DNA of 64,000 nucleotides from UBA5070 sp035913415 (GTDB lineage Bacteria > Fibrobacterota > Fibrobacteria > UBA5070), in assembly GCA_035913415.1 (NCBI GenBank), contig JAMIIV010000004.1:1-64000 (forward strand). Direction: 5' to 3'. The notes below the pieces were generated by a model that worked only from the letters and a program-made list of their open reading frames with translations, ran no database searches and was not told where the DNA came from. Positions within the stretch are counted from its first letter, which is position 1. Each line of letters opens with the position of its first letter. Of this stretch, positions 34,633-43,077 are shown piece after piece. The translations under genes were made by a program, and so were the position numbers.

Positions 34633-35318
34633 TCACCCTGCCATGGCTTCCAGCTCGGACAGAATCCTGCGGACCCGCTGTGGGGAATCCTGTTCCACCA
34701 CGCACTCCACCGCCTCGCGCAATTCGGGGCGTATGCGCCACTCCTTCAACTCCTTGGCGATCCATGCCGCAAGGTCCGCAGGGGCGTACTTCAGGCGGTC
34801 GACAAAATCCGGGATACAGTCCCACAAGTAGATCACGTCCTCGAAATCGTGGCTCCAACGGAGATCATTGCCGCCGCGCCCCTTCGCCGCGACAATCTTG
34901 GTGGCCACGAACCACGGCAGAGCGAAGATGTGGATCACAGCCCCGCTGGCAGACGATACGGCACCGTATTCTCCAACCCTGGCGCATACCATGGATTCGT
35001 GAAGCCCAGGACATCTTCATTGGCGGGCATGACATCCACGATTGTCCCATCGTAGATCCAGCGACAGATCGGCGCGCCTTGTTGGACATCGTTGCGGAAC
35101 CCGCGAGCACGCAGATCGTCTTCCCATTGCCGCATGCCATGTCGCGCCGTGACCGGCACGACGCAGTCGACATCAGAAGTATTGCGTACAGGAGACGCGG
35201 CAGGGTCGTCCACGTAAAGCTCGACGACCGCTCCACCGACAAAATCCGTCTCGGCGAGACGGTCTCCCAATCCTCTTGCTACCGACTCGAGGCGTTCAAT
35301 ATTCAGCGAGGCGCGCAT
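34633..35318 (-). pseudogene. DUF6036-like nucleotidyltransferase toxin, frameshifted
   Basis: The N-terminal half (from ATG 35318) reads MRASLNIERLES, FVGGAVVELYVDDP and NTSDVDCVVPV, a nucleotidyltransferase core, and continues to GFTNPWYAPGLENTVPYRLP before a stop at 34935. The C-terminal half lies in another frame, resuming SGAVIHIFALPWFVATKIVA and FEDVIYLWDC to the stop at 34633. One missing base near 34941-34950 would restore a single protein of about 228 residues. It overlaps the upstream HTH gene by 23 bases, so it was the toxin of that pair. A sequencing error in a run of four Cs is the alternative. Confidence 0.75.
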
Positions 35319-35832
35319 ATGTGTCGAACCTTTCCCGCAGGATCTTGGCGCTCGATTCGACTTCCCGCGCGTGACCGATCCGCAGCGCATCGGTCAGTGC
35401 AAGAAGCTCGTGCAGGGACTGCGAGTTTGCAACAGCTTTTGTAACGCTGGGATACAGCGGCTCGATCGCTTCTCCGCGCAGGTTGCCATTTTCCGACGGC
35501 CAGACCACCGGGTTCGCGTTCTTGAAGGTTTCCGACAATGGTTTGGCCGACCAGGCCGTGGGAATGCCGCGAATGAGTCCTCCTGGCTGGACTGGAAAGA
35601 CCACCCGTAGGCCGTGGACCAGGAAGTCGAGAAAAGCCTTGGTGTTCACGCGGCGTTTGGTGTCGTCGAGGAGCTTGGCGTAGCGCGATCGTTCCAAGGA
35701 CATGGAGACTTCCGTCGGACTCAATCCGATGGAAGCCGCGAGATCCTTGGCTAGCCAGGATTCCGATCCCAGATCCACGATCCTGAGCAGGACCAAGCTG
35801 TCCTGGGCTTTCATGCCGTTGTGTGGGCGCAT
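35296..35832 (-). CDS. HTH-type antitoxin-like regulator of the nucleotidyltransferase pair
   Basis: This 178-residue protein has a MarR/winged-helix-like N terminus: LVLLRIVDLGSESWLAKDLA then ASIGLSPTEVSMSLERSRYA (about residues 12-51). The C-terminal part is unassigned. It overlaps the nucleotidyltransferase gene by 23 bases, as antitoxins do in such two-gene modules. The ATG at 35832 starts just after a strong palindrome; the ATG at 35814 is also possible. With the toxin apparently broken, this gene may survive as an orphan. Confidence 0.65.
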   Translation of the reverse strand: MRPHNGMKAQDSLVLLRIVDLGSESWLAKDLAASIGLSPTEVSMSLERSRYAKLLDDTKRRVNTKAFLDFLVHGLRVVFPVQPGGLIRGIPTAWSAKPLSETFKNANPVVWPSENGNLRGEAIEPLYPSVTKAVANSQSLHELLALTDALRIGHAREVESSAKILRERFDTYARLAEY

Positions 35833-35856
35833 TCTGACAGGATACACCCATGATAA

Positions 35857-35879
35857 TCGATTTGCAAATTGCAAATCGA
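35857..35879 (-). promoter_or_regulatory. Perfect palindrome upstream of the HTH antitoxin gene
   Basis: TCGATTTGC (35857-35865) and GCAAATCGA (35871-35879) are perfect 9-bp arms around AAATT, 24 bases before the start codon. This AT-rich palindrome stands out in a GC-rich neighbourhood and is the probable operator for autorepression. Confidence 0.65.
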
Positions 35880-36028
35880 GAATCTCTGGTCGCGCCAAGG
35901 GTGGTTGGCACCACTGGTGCCCTGCCGACTTGCGGCTACTGCAGCAATTGACCGGCTCACCACGAGGCAGTCAGCCGTATGGGCCCGGCGGCGCGCGCAT
36001 GGAAGGCCAAGCTCCCGTCTGCTTCGGG

Positions 36029-36334
36029 TCAGGGCTCCCGCTGCCACCGGGCCAGGTGGCGGTCGGCCCAGAAAGTGCCGAAGGGCACGAGCGAGGCGAC
36101 CCCGACCAGGGCCACGCGGGGGATGGTCCATCGGCGTGCGATCCAGCAGGCGAGCAAGGCGGTCATCAACGCGAGGAAGAGGCCGCCGTGCGCCGCACCG
36201 ACCACTCGTACCGCGAGAGGTTGGTCGAGCAGGTACTTCAGGGGCATCGCCACGAAGAGCAGCAACAGGTAGGACCAGCCTTCGAGGAAGGCGATGCGAC
36301 GAAGCAGAGGGACCACTAGGGTCGGTGTTGACAT
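36029..36334 (-). CDS. DUF3817 small integral membrane protein
   Basis: This 101-residue protein matches the DUF3817 family. The opening FLEGWSYLLLLFVAMPLKYL is followed by G-x-x-H-G (VVGAAHGGLFLALMTAL), with three membrane segments and a charged end. The function of the family is unknown; members are often encoded alone or near transporters. It is divergent from the GNAT gene at 36370 with 35 bases between starts. Confidence 0.82.
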   Translation of the reverse strand: MSTPTLVVPLLRRIAFLEGWSYLLLLFVAMPLKYLLDQPLAVRVVGAAHGGLFLALMTALLACWIARRWTIPRVALVGVASLVPFGTFWADRHLARWQREP

Positions 36335-36369
36335 GGGAGGGAAGCTACCAAGCTCTACGTTTCCGTTCC

Positions 36370-36894
36370 ATGCTGCACGCCGTCGACGATACCACGAGGC
36401 CGGTCTGGGACCGGCTCGTCCAGGCCTACGAACACGAGTTCTCGCCGATCACGGGCAAGGAGCCCGAGCCCGATGGAAGCATCGCGCCCGACACGCACCT
36501 GGGCGGGAAGGTACGGGGCTGGATCTGGTGGAGGGACGGTGTGCCCGCGGGGTTGGCCGCAGTGGTGGACCATGGCGACCATCGCGAGGTGGCCGAGTTC
36601 TACGTGGTCCCGCGTTGGCGCGGATGCGGGCAGGGGCGCGATCTGGCGCAGGCGTTGTTCGACACCGCGCCGGGGCGTTGGGTCGTGAAGCAGCTGATCG
36701 CGGCGGAGGATGCCCAGACCTTCTGGGCGCGGTGCCTCGCGATGCTTCCGTGTCGGAATTTGTCCCGGTCGGACGTCGTCGATCCGTACTGGGGGCCGGT
36801 GGTCCGCCAGGAGTTCCACTGGACGGGTTCGGGACCGCACGGGGTTGTTGTCGAGCCCACCTGGCCTCTCGAGGAGGTTGGGCGAAGATCCTGA
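36370..36894 (+). CDS. GNAT-family N-acetyltransferase
   Basis: This 174-residue protein has a GNAT fold. The acetyl-CoA segment VAEFYVVPRWRGCGQGRDLAQ (about residues 74-95, with the R-G-x-G-x-G-like loop) identifies it, and the C-terminal part folds over with W-G-P-V-V-R. The ATG at 36370 is chosen because the sequence before it, although open, belongs to the divergent DUF3817 region. Substrate unknown. There is no antitoxin-like partner, so it is probably a housekeeping acetyltransferase. Confidence 0.7.
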   Translation: MLHAVDDTTRPVWDRLVQAYEHEFSPITGKEPEPDGSIAPDTHLGGKVRGWIWWRDGVPAGLAAVVDHGDHREVAEFYVVPRWRGCGQGRDLAQALFDTAPGRWVVKQLIAAEDAQTFWARCLAMLPCRNLSRSDVVDPYWGPVVRQEFHWTGSGPHGVVVEPTWPLEEVGRRS

Positions 36895-37070
36895 CAGCTC
36901 ATACGACGGGACGTGATCCGGTGTTGGGGTCGTGGAACGTCATTTCAGCGGACCTTGCGCTTGTGTATCCTTTGACCACCATCGATCGATGGTTCGGCCC
37001 GATCCGCGAACGCGCCCGCGGAATGGGACCCTCCCTCGCCAAACATGGAGCGCGAACCCTGGAGTTTCGA

Positions 37071-38939
37071 ATGCGGGCAAGCATCGCGATCGCTCTCGTG
37101 TCGTTGTTGGGAAACGCGGCCTTCGCGCAGTCGAAGTGGACCCAGCGCAGTCCCAGCCCCGCACCCTACATGACGTCCGGAGTGGCGACGTCCGGGGAGG
37201 TCGCGGTGGCGGTCGGAGAGCGTGGCCTCGTGCTGAGTTCCACGAAGGGAGCGGATTGGGTGGTGCGCCGACCAGCGGATGTCACCGAAGCTTCGCTGAA
37301 CACCGTCGTGTGGGATGGAAGCCAGTTCGTGGCGGTGGGGGGCAACAGGACTCTCACGTCTCCCGACGGCGTGACCTGGAGCCGGCACGCCTCCGCGTTG
37401 GTGGGATCTGCGAATGCCATGGTCTGGACGGGCTCGCAATTTTTGGCCGTGGGTGGGTACGGGATGGTCCAGACCTCCCCCGATGGCGTGCGGTGGTGGC
37501 AAAGCAACGGGAAGCTCCCGATGGGGTCGCCGACATCCGTGACCTGGACAGGCAGTCGCTACGTGGCCCTGTCCCATCCCGAAGGCGGCAACGCCATGAT
37601 CTGGACGTCGCCCGACGGAGCGACCTGGACGCCGCACGATTCCAAGACCAAGGAGGTCCTCAGGTCCGTGACCTGGACGGGAACCCGCCTGGTCGCGGTC
37701 GGGGACAAGGGAACCATCCTGACCTCCGAGACCGGAGACGAGTGGATCGCCCGCTCGTCGGGGACCGGCCAGAGCCTGATGGCTGTGGCATGGAAGGATG
37801 GACAACTGGTCGCCGTGGGGACCGCCCTCCTCTCCTCGCCCGATGGCATCGTGTGGACCGTGCGGGATTCGGCGCTGACCACCTACCTGAACGCGGTCTG
37901 CGGCGGAACGAACGGCTGGTCCGCGGTGGGGCTGGACATCATGACCTCCCCCGACGGAGCGGCCTGGACGGTCCGGAGCTCGGGCGCGACCCCGACGCTG
38001 AATTCCGCGGTGTGGTCGGGCTCGTTGCTGGTGGCGGTGGGGACTTCGATCCAGACCTCCCCCGACGGCATCGTCTGGACGGTGCGCCGTCCCAAACACG
38101 GCTTGGAGGTGATGAATTCGGTGGCCTGGAGCGGAACACGGTTCGTGGCCGTGGGGCTCGGTGCCCAGGTGCTCACCTCGCCGGATGGAATTGTCTGGAC
38201 CGAGACGAAGGCGGTGGGGGATCCCAGCCTCCACGAGGTGGCCTGGACCGGAAAGCAGTTCGTGGCGGTGGGCGACTACGGTTCCAGCACCGTGATGACC
38301 TCCCCGGATGGCGACGTCTGGACCAGCCGTCCGGTGGAGCACTTCGAGGCCCTGCACGGGGTGGTCTGGGCCGACACCCAGCTCGTCGCGGTCGGTTCGG
38401 GCGGAGGGATCCTGACCTCGCCGGACGGGATCGTGTGGACAAAACGTGTCTCGGGGACCCAGAAGCGCCTGGAATCGGTGACCTGGACGGGAAGCCTGCT
38501 GGTCGCCGTGGGAGGGGAGGGCATCCTCCTGACCTCGCCGGATGGGCGCACCTGGACTCCTCGCGCTTCGGGAGTGGGTGGTTATCTGAATTCCGTCGGT
38601 TGGACGGGCAAGGGCCTGGTCGCGGTGGGCAACGGCGGCATGCTGATGACCTCGCCCGACGGTCTGTCGTGGACCTGGCAGGGCTCGATCCACGATCTGC
38701 CGTTGTTCTCCGTCGTGGCGACCGCCGATCAGGTGGTGGCGGTGGGGGTCGGGGGCCTCGTCCTGACCTCCCCGCTGGATGCGTCGCTGGCGGTCGGTCC
38801 GCGCCTGCGGCGCCCGGCGACGACCTGGGGAATCCGCACCTCCTTCAACCCCGACGCTCCCTTCGACGCCGCAGGGCGTCGCGGCGGATTCCGTCGTGAC
38901 CAGGTGATCCGAGAGCGGGAGTCGTCACCGGAGCGTTGA
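37071..38939 (+). CDS. Secreted repeat protein, probable beta-propeller
   Basis: This 622-residue protein starts with a signal peptide (MRASIAIALVSLLGNAAFAQ) and then consists of about thirteen tandem repeats of roughly 42 residues. Each unit has the form V-x-W-T/D-G-x-x-F/L-V-A-V-G, a short loop, then L-T-S-P-D-G-x-x-W-T-x-R. This fits a large or double beta-propeller exposed outside the cell. The tail after residue 580 (PDAPFDAAGRRGG) resembles the start of the C-terminal sorting domains found in Fibrobacter-type secreted proteins but is short, so the end may be truncated. Catalytic residues are not evident; adhesion or binding is likely. Confidence 0.75.
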   Translation: MRASIAIALVSLLGNAAFAQSKWTQRSPSPAPYMTSGVATSGEVAVAVGERGLVLSSTKGADWVVRRPADVTEASLNTVVWDGSQFVAVGGNRTLTSPDGVTWSRHASALVGSANAMVWTGSQFLAVGGYGMVQTSPDGVRWWQSNGKLPMGSPTSVTWTGSRYVALSHPEGGNAMIWTSPDGATWTPHDSKTKEVLRSVTWTGTRLVAVGDKGTILTSETGDEWIARSSGTGQSLMAVAWKDGQLVAVGTALLSSPDGIVWTVRDSALTTYLNAVCGGTNGWSAVGLDIMTSPDGAAWTVRSSGATPTLNSAVWSGSLLVAVGTSIQTSPDGIVWTVRRPKHGLEVMNSVAWSGTRFVAVGLGAQVLTSPDGIVWTETKAVGDPSLHEVAWTGKQFVAVGDYGSSTVMTSPDGDVWTSRPVEHFEALHGVVWADTQLVAVGSGGGILTSPDGIVWTKRVSGTQKRLESVTWTGSLLVAVGGEGILLTSPDGRTWTPRASGVGGYLNSVGWTGKGLVAVGNGGMLMTSPDGLSWTWQGSIHDLPLFSVVATADQVVAVGVGGLVLTSPLDASLAVGPRLRRPATTWGIRTSFNPDAPFDAAGRRGGFRRDQVIRERESSPER

Positions 38940-39051
38940 ACCGCCGGAGGATGTGCCTACGCGCCGGGTGGTTGATGCACGGCGCTTCCTGCGCGGATGC
39001 CGTAGGTGGTGGCTCGGTGACTCAGGGCATCGCGGCTCGCTTCGGGCGCGG

Positions 39052-39343
39052 CTATGTCGCCGGATTCTCCCACTCCCGCACCACTCGGGCCAGGGCCAGA
39101 TGTGGCGAGTGGTCGGCACGGACGGGGGAGAGTGGACAGTTCCGGAGGCATTCGTGGGCGCGCTGGAGGTCGCCGGTCTCGTCCAGCTCGAGTTGCGCGT
39201 CCGAGGCGAGCTGCTTCCAAACGCCCAGGGCGCGTTTGTCCAGGTAGGGCTGGATCGCGACGTTGTTGCCCCAGCGTTCGAAGTCCGCGACGAGTTCGGG
39301 AGAGGCGCCTGCAAGGGGCAGCTCCAGGCAGGTCGCCTTCTTC
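39052..39343 (-). pseudogene. Coding-like frame without a start codon after higA
   Basis: Immediately after the higA stop, another minus-strand frame reads CLELPLAGASPELVADFERW, then ALGVWKQLASDAQLELDE and ALARVVREWENPAT, and stops at 39052-39054. Composition and codon pattern look real, but the frame has no ATG, GTG or TTG near its beginning; only a CTG at the higA stop. It may start at that CTG by coupling, or be the end of a gene cut by the arrival of the HigBA module. I do not recognise it. Confidence 0.35.
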
Positions 39344-39695
39344 AGCGCCCGACAAGGACCTCGGCGGGAATGTGGAGGGCGTCTCGCAGGTTGCGGATCA
39401 TGTGGATGGTCAAGGCGCGCTTGCGGTGGAGAACCTCCGACACCCTGTTGGCGCCACCCATGAGGGGCGCGAGATCCGCCGCGGTCAGGCCCTGCTGTTC
39501 CATGCGGAATCGGATGGCCTCGAGGGGGTCTGGTGGGAGGATCGGCTGGTGCCGGCGTTCCCAGTCCTCGACGAGGGTGGAGAGGATTTCGAGTCGATCG
39601 CCCTCGGAGGTTCCCTTTCGAGCGGTCATCAACGCCTCGATCTCTTTGAGAGCCTTTTTGTGGTCGCGAACGCTCCGGATCGGCTTGATGTCCAC
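39342..39695 (-). CDS. higA: HigA-type antitoxin
   Basis: This 117-residue protein has an N-terminal acidic helix region and a C-terminal helix-turn-helix: QQGLTAADLAPLMGGANRVS, then VLHRKRALTIHMIRNLRDAL. This is the HigA pattern for binding HigB and its own promoter. I use the GTG at 39695, which has an AGGAG 7 bases before it; the ATG at 39713 would add six residues and overlap higB by 17. As in all higBA operons, the toxin gene comes first. Confidence 0.82.
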   Translation of the reverse strand: MDIKPIRSVRDHKKALKEIEALMTARKGTSEGDRLEILSTLVEDWERRHQPILPPDPLEAIRFRMEQQGLTAADLAPLMGGANRVSEVLHRKRALTIHMIRNLRDALHIPAEVLVGR

Positions 39696-39696
39696 G

Positions 39697-39996
39697 TCAG
39701 ATCTCCTGGGCATTGATTTTGTCGTATTCGGCGTGGGTCCCGACGAATCGGATGTAGAGAACCCCGTAGTGGTAGTTGATCCAGGCGACCAAGCGGTACT
39801 TGTTGCCTGCGATGTTGAAGACCACTCGACCGTCCCTGAGGATGCTGGAGTTCAGGAACTGGGCTTTCAGATCGGAAGGCTTTGTCCAGCGGGCCTCCTC
39901 GGCTTCCGCGAACCAGGCTCGCAAGGGCTGTTCCGAGTCCTCGCGTCCTGCGCGGATCCAATGGTCGATCAAGGTCTTTCTAGCGATGATCCTCAT
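39697..39996 (-). CDS. higB: HigB-type mRNA interferase toxin
   Basis: This 99-residue protein has the HigB family pattern: MRIIARKTLIDHW at the start, W-F-x-E-A-E-E-A-R-W, NSSILRDGRVVFNIAGNKYR and the end VGTHAEYDKINAQEI with the catalytic histidine. HigB enters the ribosome and cuts mRNA. Length matches the family (90-110). The ATG at 39996 lies 9 bases after TATATT, a likely -10 element. Antitoxin follows directly. Confidence 0.87.
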   Translation of the reverse strand: MRIIARKTLIDHWIRAGREDSEQPLRAWFAEAEEARWTKPSDLKAQFLNSSILRDGRVVFNIAGNKYRLVAWINYHYGVLYIRFVGTHAEYDKINAQEI

Positions 39997-40004
39997 CTCT
40001 TCGC

Positions 40005-40033
40005 AATATACCCAGGAATTCCCAAAATGGGAA
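40005..40033 (-). promoter_or_regulatory. higBA promoter and operator
   Basis: On the minus strand a -10 hexamer TATATT (40010-40005) precedes the higB start. Just upstream is the inverted repeat TTCCCA-AAA-TGGGAA (40019-40033). Its position between the expected -10 and -35 sites suits repression by HigA. Confidence 0.6.
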
Positions 40034-40060
40034 ATGGTTCGACATCTAGATTCCCCACCC

Positions 40061-40681
40061 ATGCCCACCGAACGCGAGCGCATGTTGTCCGGTCATCCCT
40101 ACGATCCCTCCGACCCCGAGCTTGTCGCGTTGCGACGAGCCGCACGCCTGGCGACGGAAGCCTACAACCGCACCTCCATCGACGACCGTGAAGACCGCGC
40201 GCGGCAGATCAAGTCGCTGTTCGGGTCCACGGGGGAGTACGTCAACATCGAGCCCTCCTTCCGGTGCGACTACGGAGTCAACATCCATGTGGGAGAGAAC
40301 TTCTTCGCGAACTTCGATTGCGTGATCCTCGACTGTGCGGAAGTCCGCATCGGGAAGAATTGCCTGCTTGCACCACAGGTGGGCATTTACACCGCCACCC
40401 ATCCTCTCGATCCACTCGAGCGATCCTCGGGTCGCGAGTTGGCCGCTCCCATCACGATCGGCGATGACTGCTGGATCGGCGGCCATGCCACCATCAATCC
40501 CGGCGTCAGGTTGGGCAACAACGTGGTCGTGGCCGCAGGCGCCGTGGTCACCCGCTCCTTCGGCGACAACGTGGTGTTGGCCGGGGTGCCGGCCCGCGTG
40601 ATCCGCACGCTGGAGTCGAATCCTGTGTTGAGGTTGGAAGAGCCCGTCCCTGTGTTCCAGAAGGAGCAGAATGGGCCGTAA
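40061..40681 (+). CDS. maa: Maltose/galactoside O-acetyltransferase-like enzyme
   Basis: This 206-residue enzyme begins PTERERMLSGHPYDPSDPEL, the N-terminal helix region of maltose/galactoside acetyltransferases, followed by left-handed beta-helix hexapeptide repeats. The catalytic-histidine segment YTATHPLDPLER and the coenzyme loop IGDDCWIGGHATINPGV are clear. It acetylates free sugars using acetyl-CoA, probably as sugar detoxification. The ATG at 40061 lies 65 bases from the divergent higB start. Full length for the family. Confidence 0.9.
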   Translation: MPTERERMLSGHPYDPSDPELVALRRAARLATEAYNRTSIDDREDRARQIKSLFGSTGEYVNIEPSFRCDYGVNIHVGENFFANFDCVILDCAEVRIGKNCLLAPQVGIYTATHPLDPLERSSGRELAAPITIGDDCWIGGHATINPGVRLGNNVVVAAGAVVTRSFGDNVVLAGVPARVIRTLESNPVLRLEEPVPVFQKEQNGP

Positions 40682-40809
40682 AGCCGTTGAATCCCCGATA
40701 ATGAAGGCATTGAGCGGCCTCGGAAGGTTCGAATGGTGTTGAGGTAACCTCTACGAAAAGGACGGACGGGAGGATGCCGGGGAGAGGTTCGAAGGGATAG
40801 AATTGGTGC

Positions 40810-41649
40810 ATGGACCCGATGGCCTCGCCCGACCTGTTCGCCTACCTCGACTACCGCGCGTACCTGCGCGATGTCTACCAGGCGCGCAAGTCCCGCGACG
40901 CGTTCTTCTCGTACCGGTTCATGGCGAGCCGGACGGGTGTGGATGCCGGCTGGATCGCGAAGGTTCTGTCGGGCCAGGAGCACCTCTCCCAACGGTCCAT
41001 CGAGCCCTTCGCGAAACTGTGCGCGATGGGCAAACGGGAAGAGGAATTCTTCGTGGCCCTGGTCGCCCTGGCCAAGGCGCGCAACACGACCGAGCGGGTC
41101 GAGGCCTTCGAGAAGGCCATGGCCCTCAAGTCTCCCGCTCGTGCCACACTCGGGGAACGGCAGTTGGCCTACTACGGACGGTGGTGGCACGCGGCCGTGC
41201 GGTCGTTGCTCCACCTGCTGGGCCGGAAAGCGACCGCGGAGCGCATCGCCGACCTGCTGCGGCCCAAGGTCTCGGTGGTCCAGGTTCGGGAATCCATCGC
41301 CCTCCTCGAAGACGTTGGTCTGGTGCGCAAGGGACGCTCCGGGTGGGCGCTGCTCGATGCCTTCGTCGCCAGCCCTCCCGAAGGCGCGAAGGCCGTTATC
41401 CGCGGCTACCAGGCCGAGGCGATGGATCTCGCCAAGGCGGCCCTGGAAACACATCCCCCGGCCAACCGCGACGTCTCGAGCCTGACCCTCACGTTTCGTC
41501 ACGAAGATCTGCCCCTGGTGCGCGAGCGGGTCGCGGCCCTGCGCGACAGCCTGATCCAGCTTTCCACCGAGACCGCGCATCCCGACGGGGTCTTCCAGGT
41601 GAACCTGCAAGTCTTCCCCGTTTCGGCGAACATCGGAGACGCGTCGTGA
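40810..41649 (+). CDS. TIGR02147-family protein (Fibrobacter-type putative regulator)
   Basis: This 279-residue protein matches TIGR02147, a family expanded in Fibrobacter. The start FAYLDYRAYLRDVYQARKS, the SRTGVDAGWIAKVLSGQEHL helix-turn-helix-like part and the middle block EYHAAVRSLL-like WWHAAVRSLLHLLG are visible, and the C-terminal half ends in a beta-rich segment. No membrane segment or signal peptide is seen, so it is cytoplasmic. Its stop overlaps the GTG of the following lipoprotein gene (GTGA). A second copy at 58952-59776 has the same arrangement, so the family is linked to exported-protein operons. The regulatory role is inferred. Confidence 0.88.
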   Translation: MDPMASPDLFAYLDYRAYLRDVYQARKSRDAFFSYRFMASRTGVDAGWIAKVLSGQEHLSQRSIEPFAKLCAMGKREEEFFVALVALAKARNTTERVEAFEKAMALKSPARATLGERQLAYYGRWWHAAVRSLLHLLGRKATAERIADLLRPKVSVVQVRESIALLEDVGLVRKGRSGWALLDAFVASPPEGAKAVIRGYQAEAMDLAKAALETHPPANRDVSSLTLTFRHEDLPLVRERVAALRDSLIQLSTETAHPDGVFQVNLQVFPVSANIGDAS

Positions 41650-43058
41650 AGGCCCCGCACCTGGGCGTCGTGGTCGGCATGGCCTTGGGGCTGTGTGCCT
41701 GCGGAAGCGATCGTGTGGCCGGAGGCTCGGGCTCCGAGACGACCAACACGATCCAGGCGCGTGTGGTCGACGAATCCGGTACTCCCCAGGCGGGGGCGCG
41801 CGTCTTCGTCCGCACCCCCTCCGACACGCTGCTCGGCACCCCCCGTTTCACCGACGGCTCGGGGAACGTGACGCTCGAAATCGCGCCGTCCACCGACATC
41901 TCCTGGATCGAAGCCGATGCGCTCGACGGCCGATCGGCCCTTCGGGTCGCTCGGATCAATTTGACGGAATCCGTTCGCCTGGTTGTCGCTCCCCCCGGCG
42001 ATCTCCACCTCGAGGGACTCGCTCCGGGGACCTCCGTCGGGCTTCCGGGGTTGGGACGTCGCGTGTTGGCCGATGCCTCGGGGAGCGCCCGCTTCCGCGA
42101 TCTCCCCCAGGGTGCTGTCCGAATCCGGTGTTCCGGGTTCGAGGCCGTGACTCCCGTGATCGCCGACACCGCCGTGACCCTGAACGCCACGCGCCGTGGC
42201 GAAGATGCCCCCTGGCCCGTGGACGGTTCCCTCGACTCGCTGGCGATCCGCAGGTTCCTCGATATCGCGGGGCTCGCCGGCATCCCGACAGATTCTGTTT
42301 CGAGCGGGATCGATGGCCGGCGCGCCCGCTTGGACCTGCACGGCTTTGGCTTGGAACGCCTTCCCGAGGCCATCGGGTCCCTCTCCTTCCTGCGCGAACT
42401 TCACATCCAGGGCAACCGGCTCACCACCTTGCCATCGAGTCTCGCGCGACTGCCGCGGCTGTCCGTCGTGGTGGCCTCGAACAATCCGTTCGGCATCGTC
42501 CCCGCCCCCCTGGAAGGTCTGGACTCCCTGCGCATCCTCGCTCTCGATTCGACGCGACTGTCCGTGGTCCCCGCCTGGATCGCCGATCTGTCGCGCCTAT
42601 GGGTCCTCGATCTCGGTCACAACCAATTGGACTCGCTGCCGTCGCGACTCTCCGAACTGCGAAACCTCGCGATCCTGACCATTCCCCGAAACCGCATCGC
42701 CGCGCTGCCCGAGGGACTCCACCACATGGACTCCCTACGCGAGATCTGGGCCGAGACGAACGCGCTGCGACGACTGCCCGATTCCATCGAGCGTTCCCCG
42801 AACCTGAAGGCCTTGCAGCTCGACAACAACCCCCTCGACAGCCTGCCGTCCCGCCTGGGCGATCTCACCACGCTGCGCGACCTGCGTCTGGGGTCCACGC
42901 CCTTGCGGACACTTCCCGTCTCCCTGGCCCAACTCACCTTGGATCGGCTCGACCTGTGGAACGTCGCGCTCTGCTCCCAGGATCCGTTGCTCGAACCCTG
43001 GCTGGACTCCCTCGTCGGCACCTCCTGGCGCGACACCCGCGCCGCTTCCTGTCCCTGA
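41646..43058 (+). CDS. Leucine-rich-repeat lipoprotein
   Basis: This 470-residue protein starts with GTG at 41646, inside the TIGR02147 stop (GTGA). The N terminus KAPHLGVVVGMALGLCAC has a signal with lipobox; the mature part opens GSDRVAGGSGSETTN. A carboxypeptidase-regulatory-like beta domain follows (ARVVDESGTPQAGARVFVRT, about residues 38-57), then from residue 240 on about eight leucine-rich repeats of 23 residues (L-x-x-L-x-L-x-x-N-x-L-x-x-L-P). It is probably anchored to the outer membrane and binds another protein or a polymer. The glycoside-hydrolase-like gene follows after 19 bases. Confidence 0.85.
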   Translation: MKAPHLGVVVGMALGLCACGSDRVAGGSGSETTNTIQARVVDESGTPQAGARVFVRTPSDTLLGTPRFTDGSGNVTLEIAPSTDISWIEADALDGRSALRVARINLTESVRLVVAPPGDLHLEGLAPGTSVGLPGLGRRVLADASGSARFRDLPQGAVRIRCSGFEAVTPVIADTAVTLNATRRGEDAPWPVDGSLDSLAIRRFLDIAGLAGIPTDSVSSGIDGRRARLDLHGFGLERLPEAIGSLSFLRELHIQGNRLTTLPSSLARLPRLSVVVASNNPFGIVPAPLEGLDSLRILALDSTRLSVVPAWIADLSRLWVLDLGHNQLDSLPSRLSELRNLAILTIPRNRIAALPEGLHHMDSLREIWAETNALRRLPDSIERSPNLKALQLDNNPLDSLPSRLGDLTTLRDLRLGSTPLRTLPVSLAQLTLDRLDLWNVALCSQDPLLEPWLDSLVGTSWRDTRAASCP

Positions 43059-43077
43059 TCTCGAAAGGACGCTCCCC

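Noticed and set aside
36945..38693. Open frame antisense to the propeller gene
   Set aside because: It is a repetitive shadow of the tandem repeats, without a plausible start or fold.
37300..38750. Regularly spaced repeats that could suggest a CRISPR array
   Set aside because: The spacing of about 126 bases matches protein repeats, the frame stays open throughout and the units vary mostly at third codon positions.
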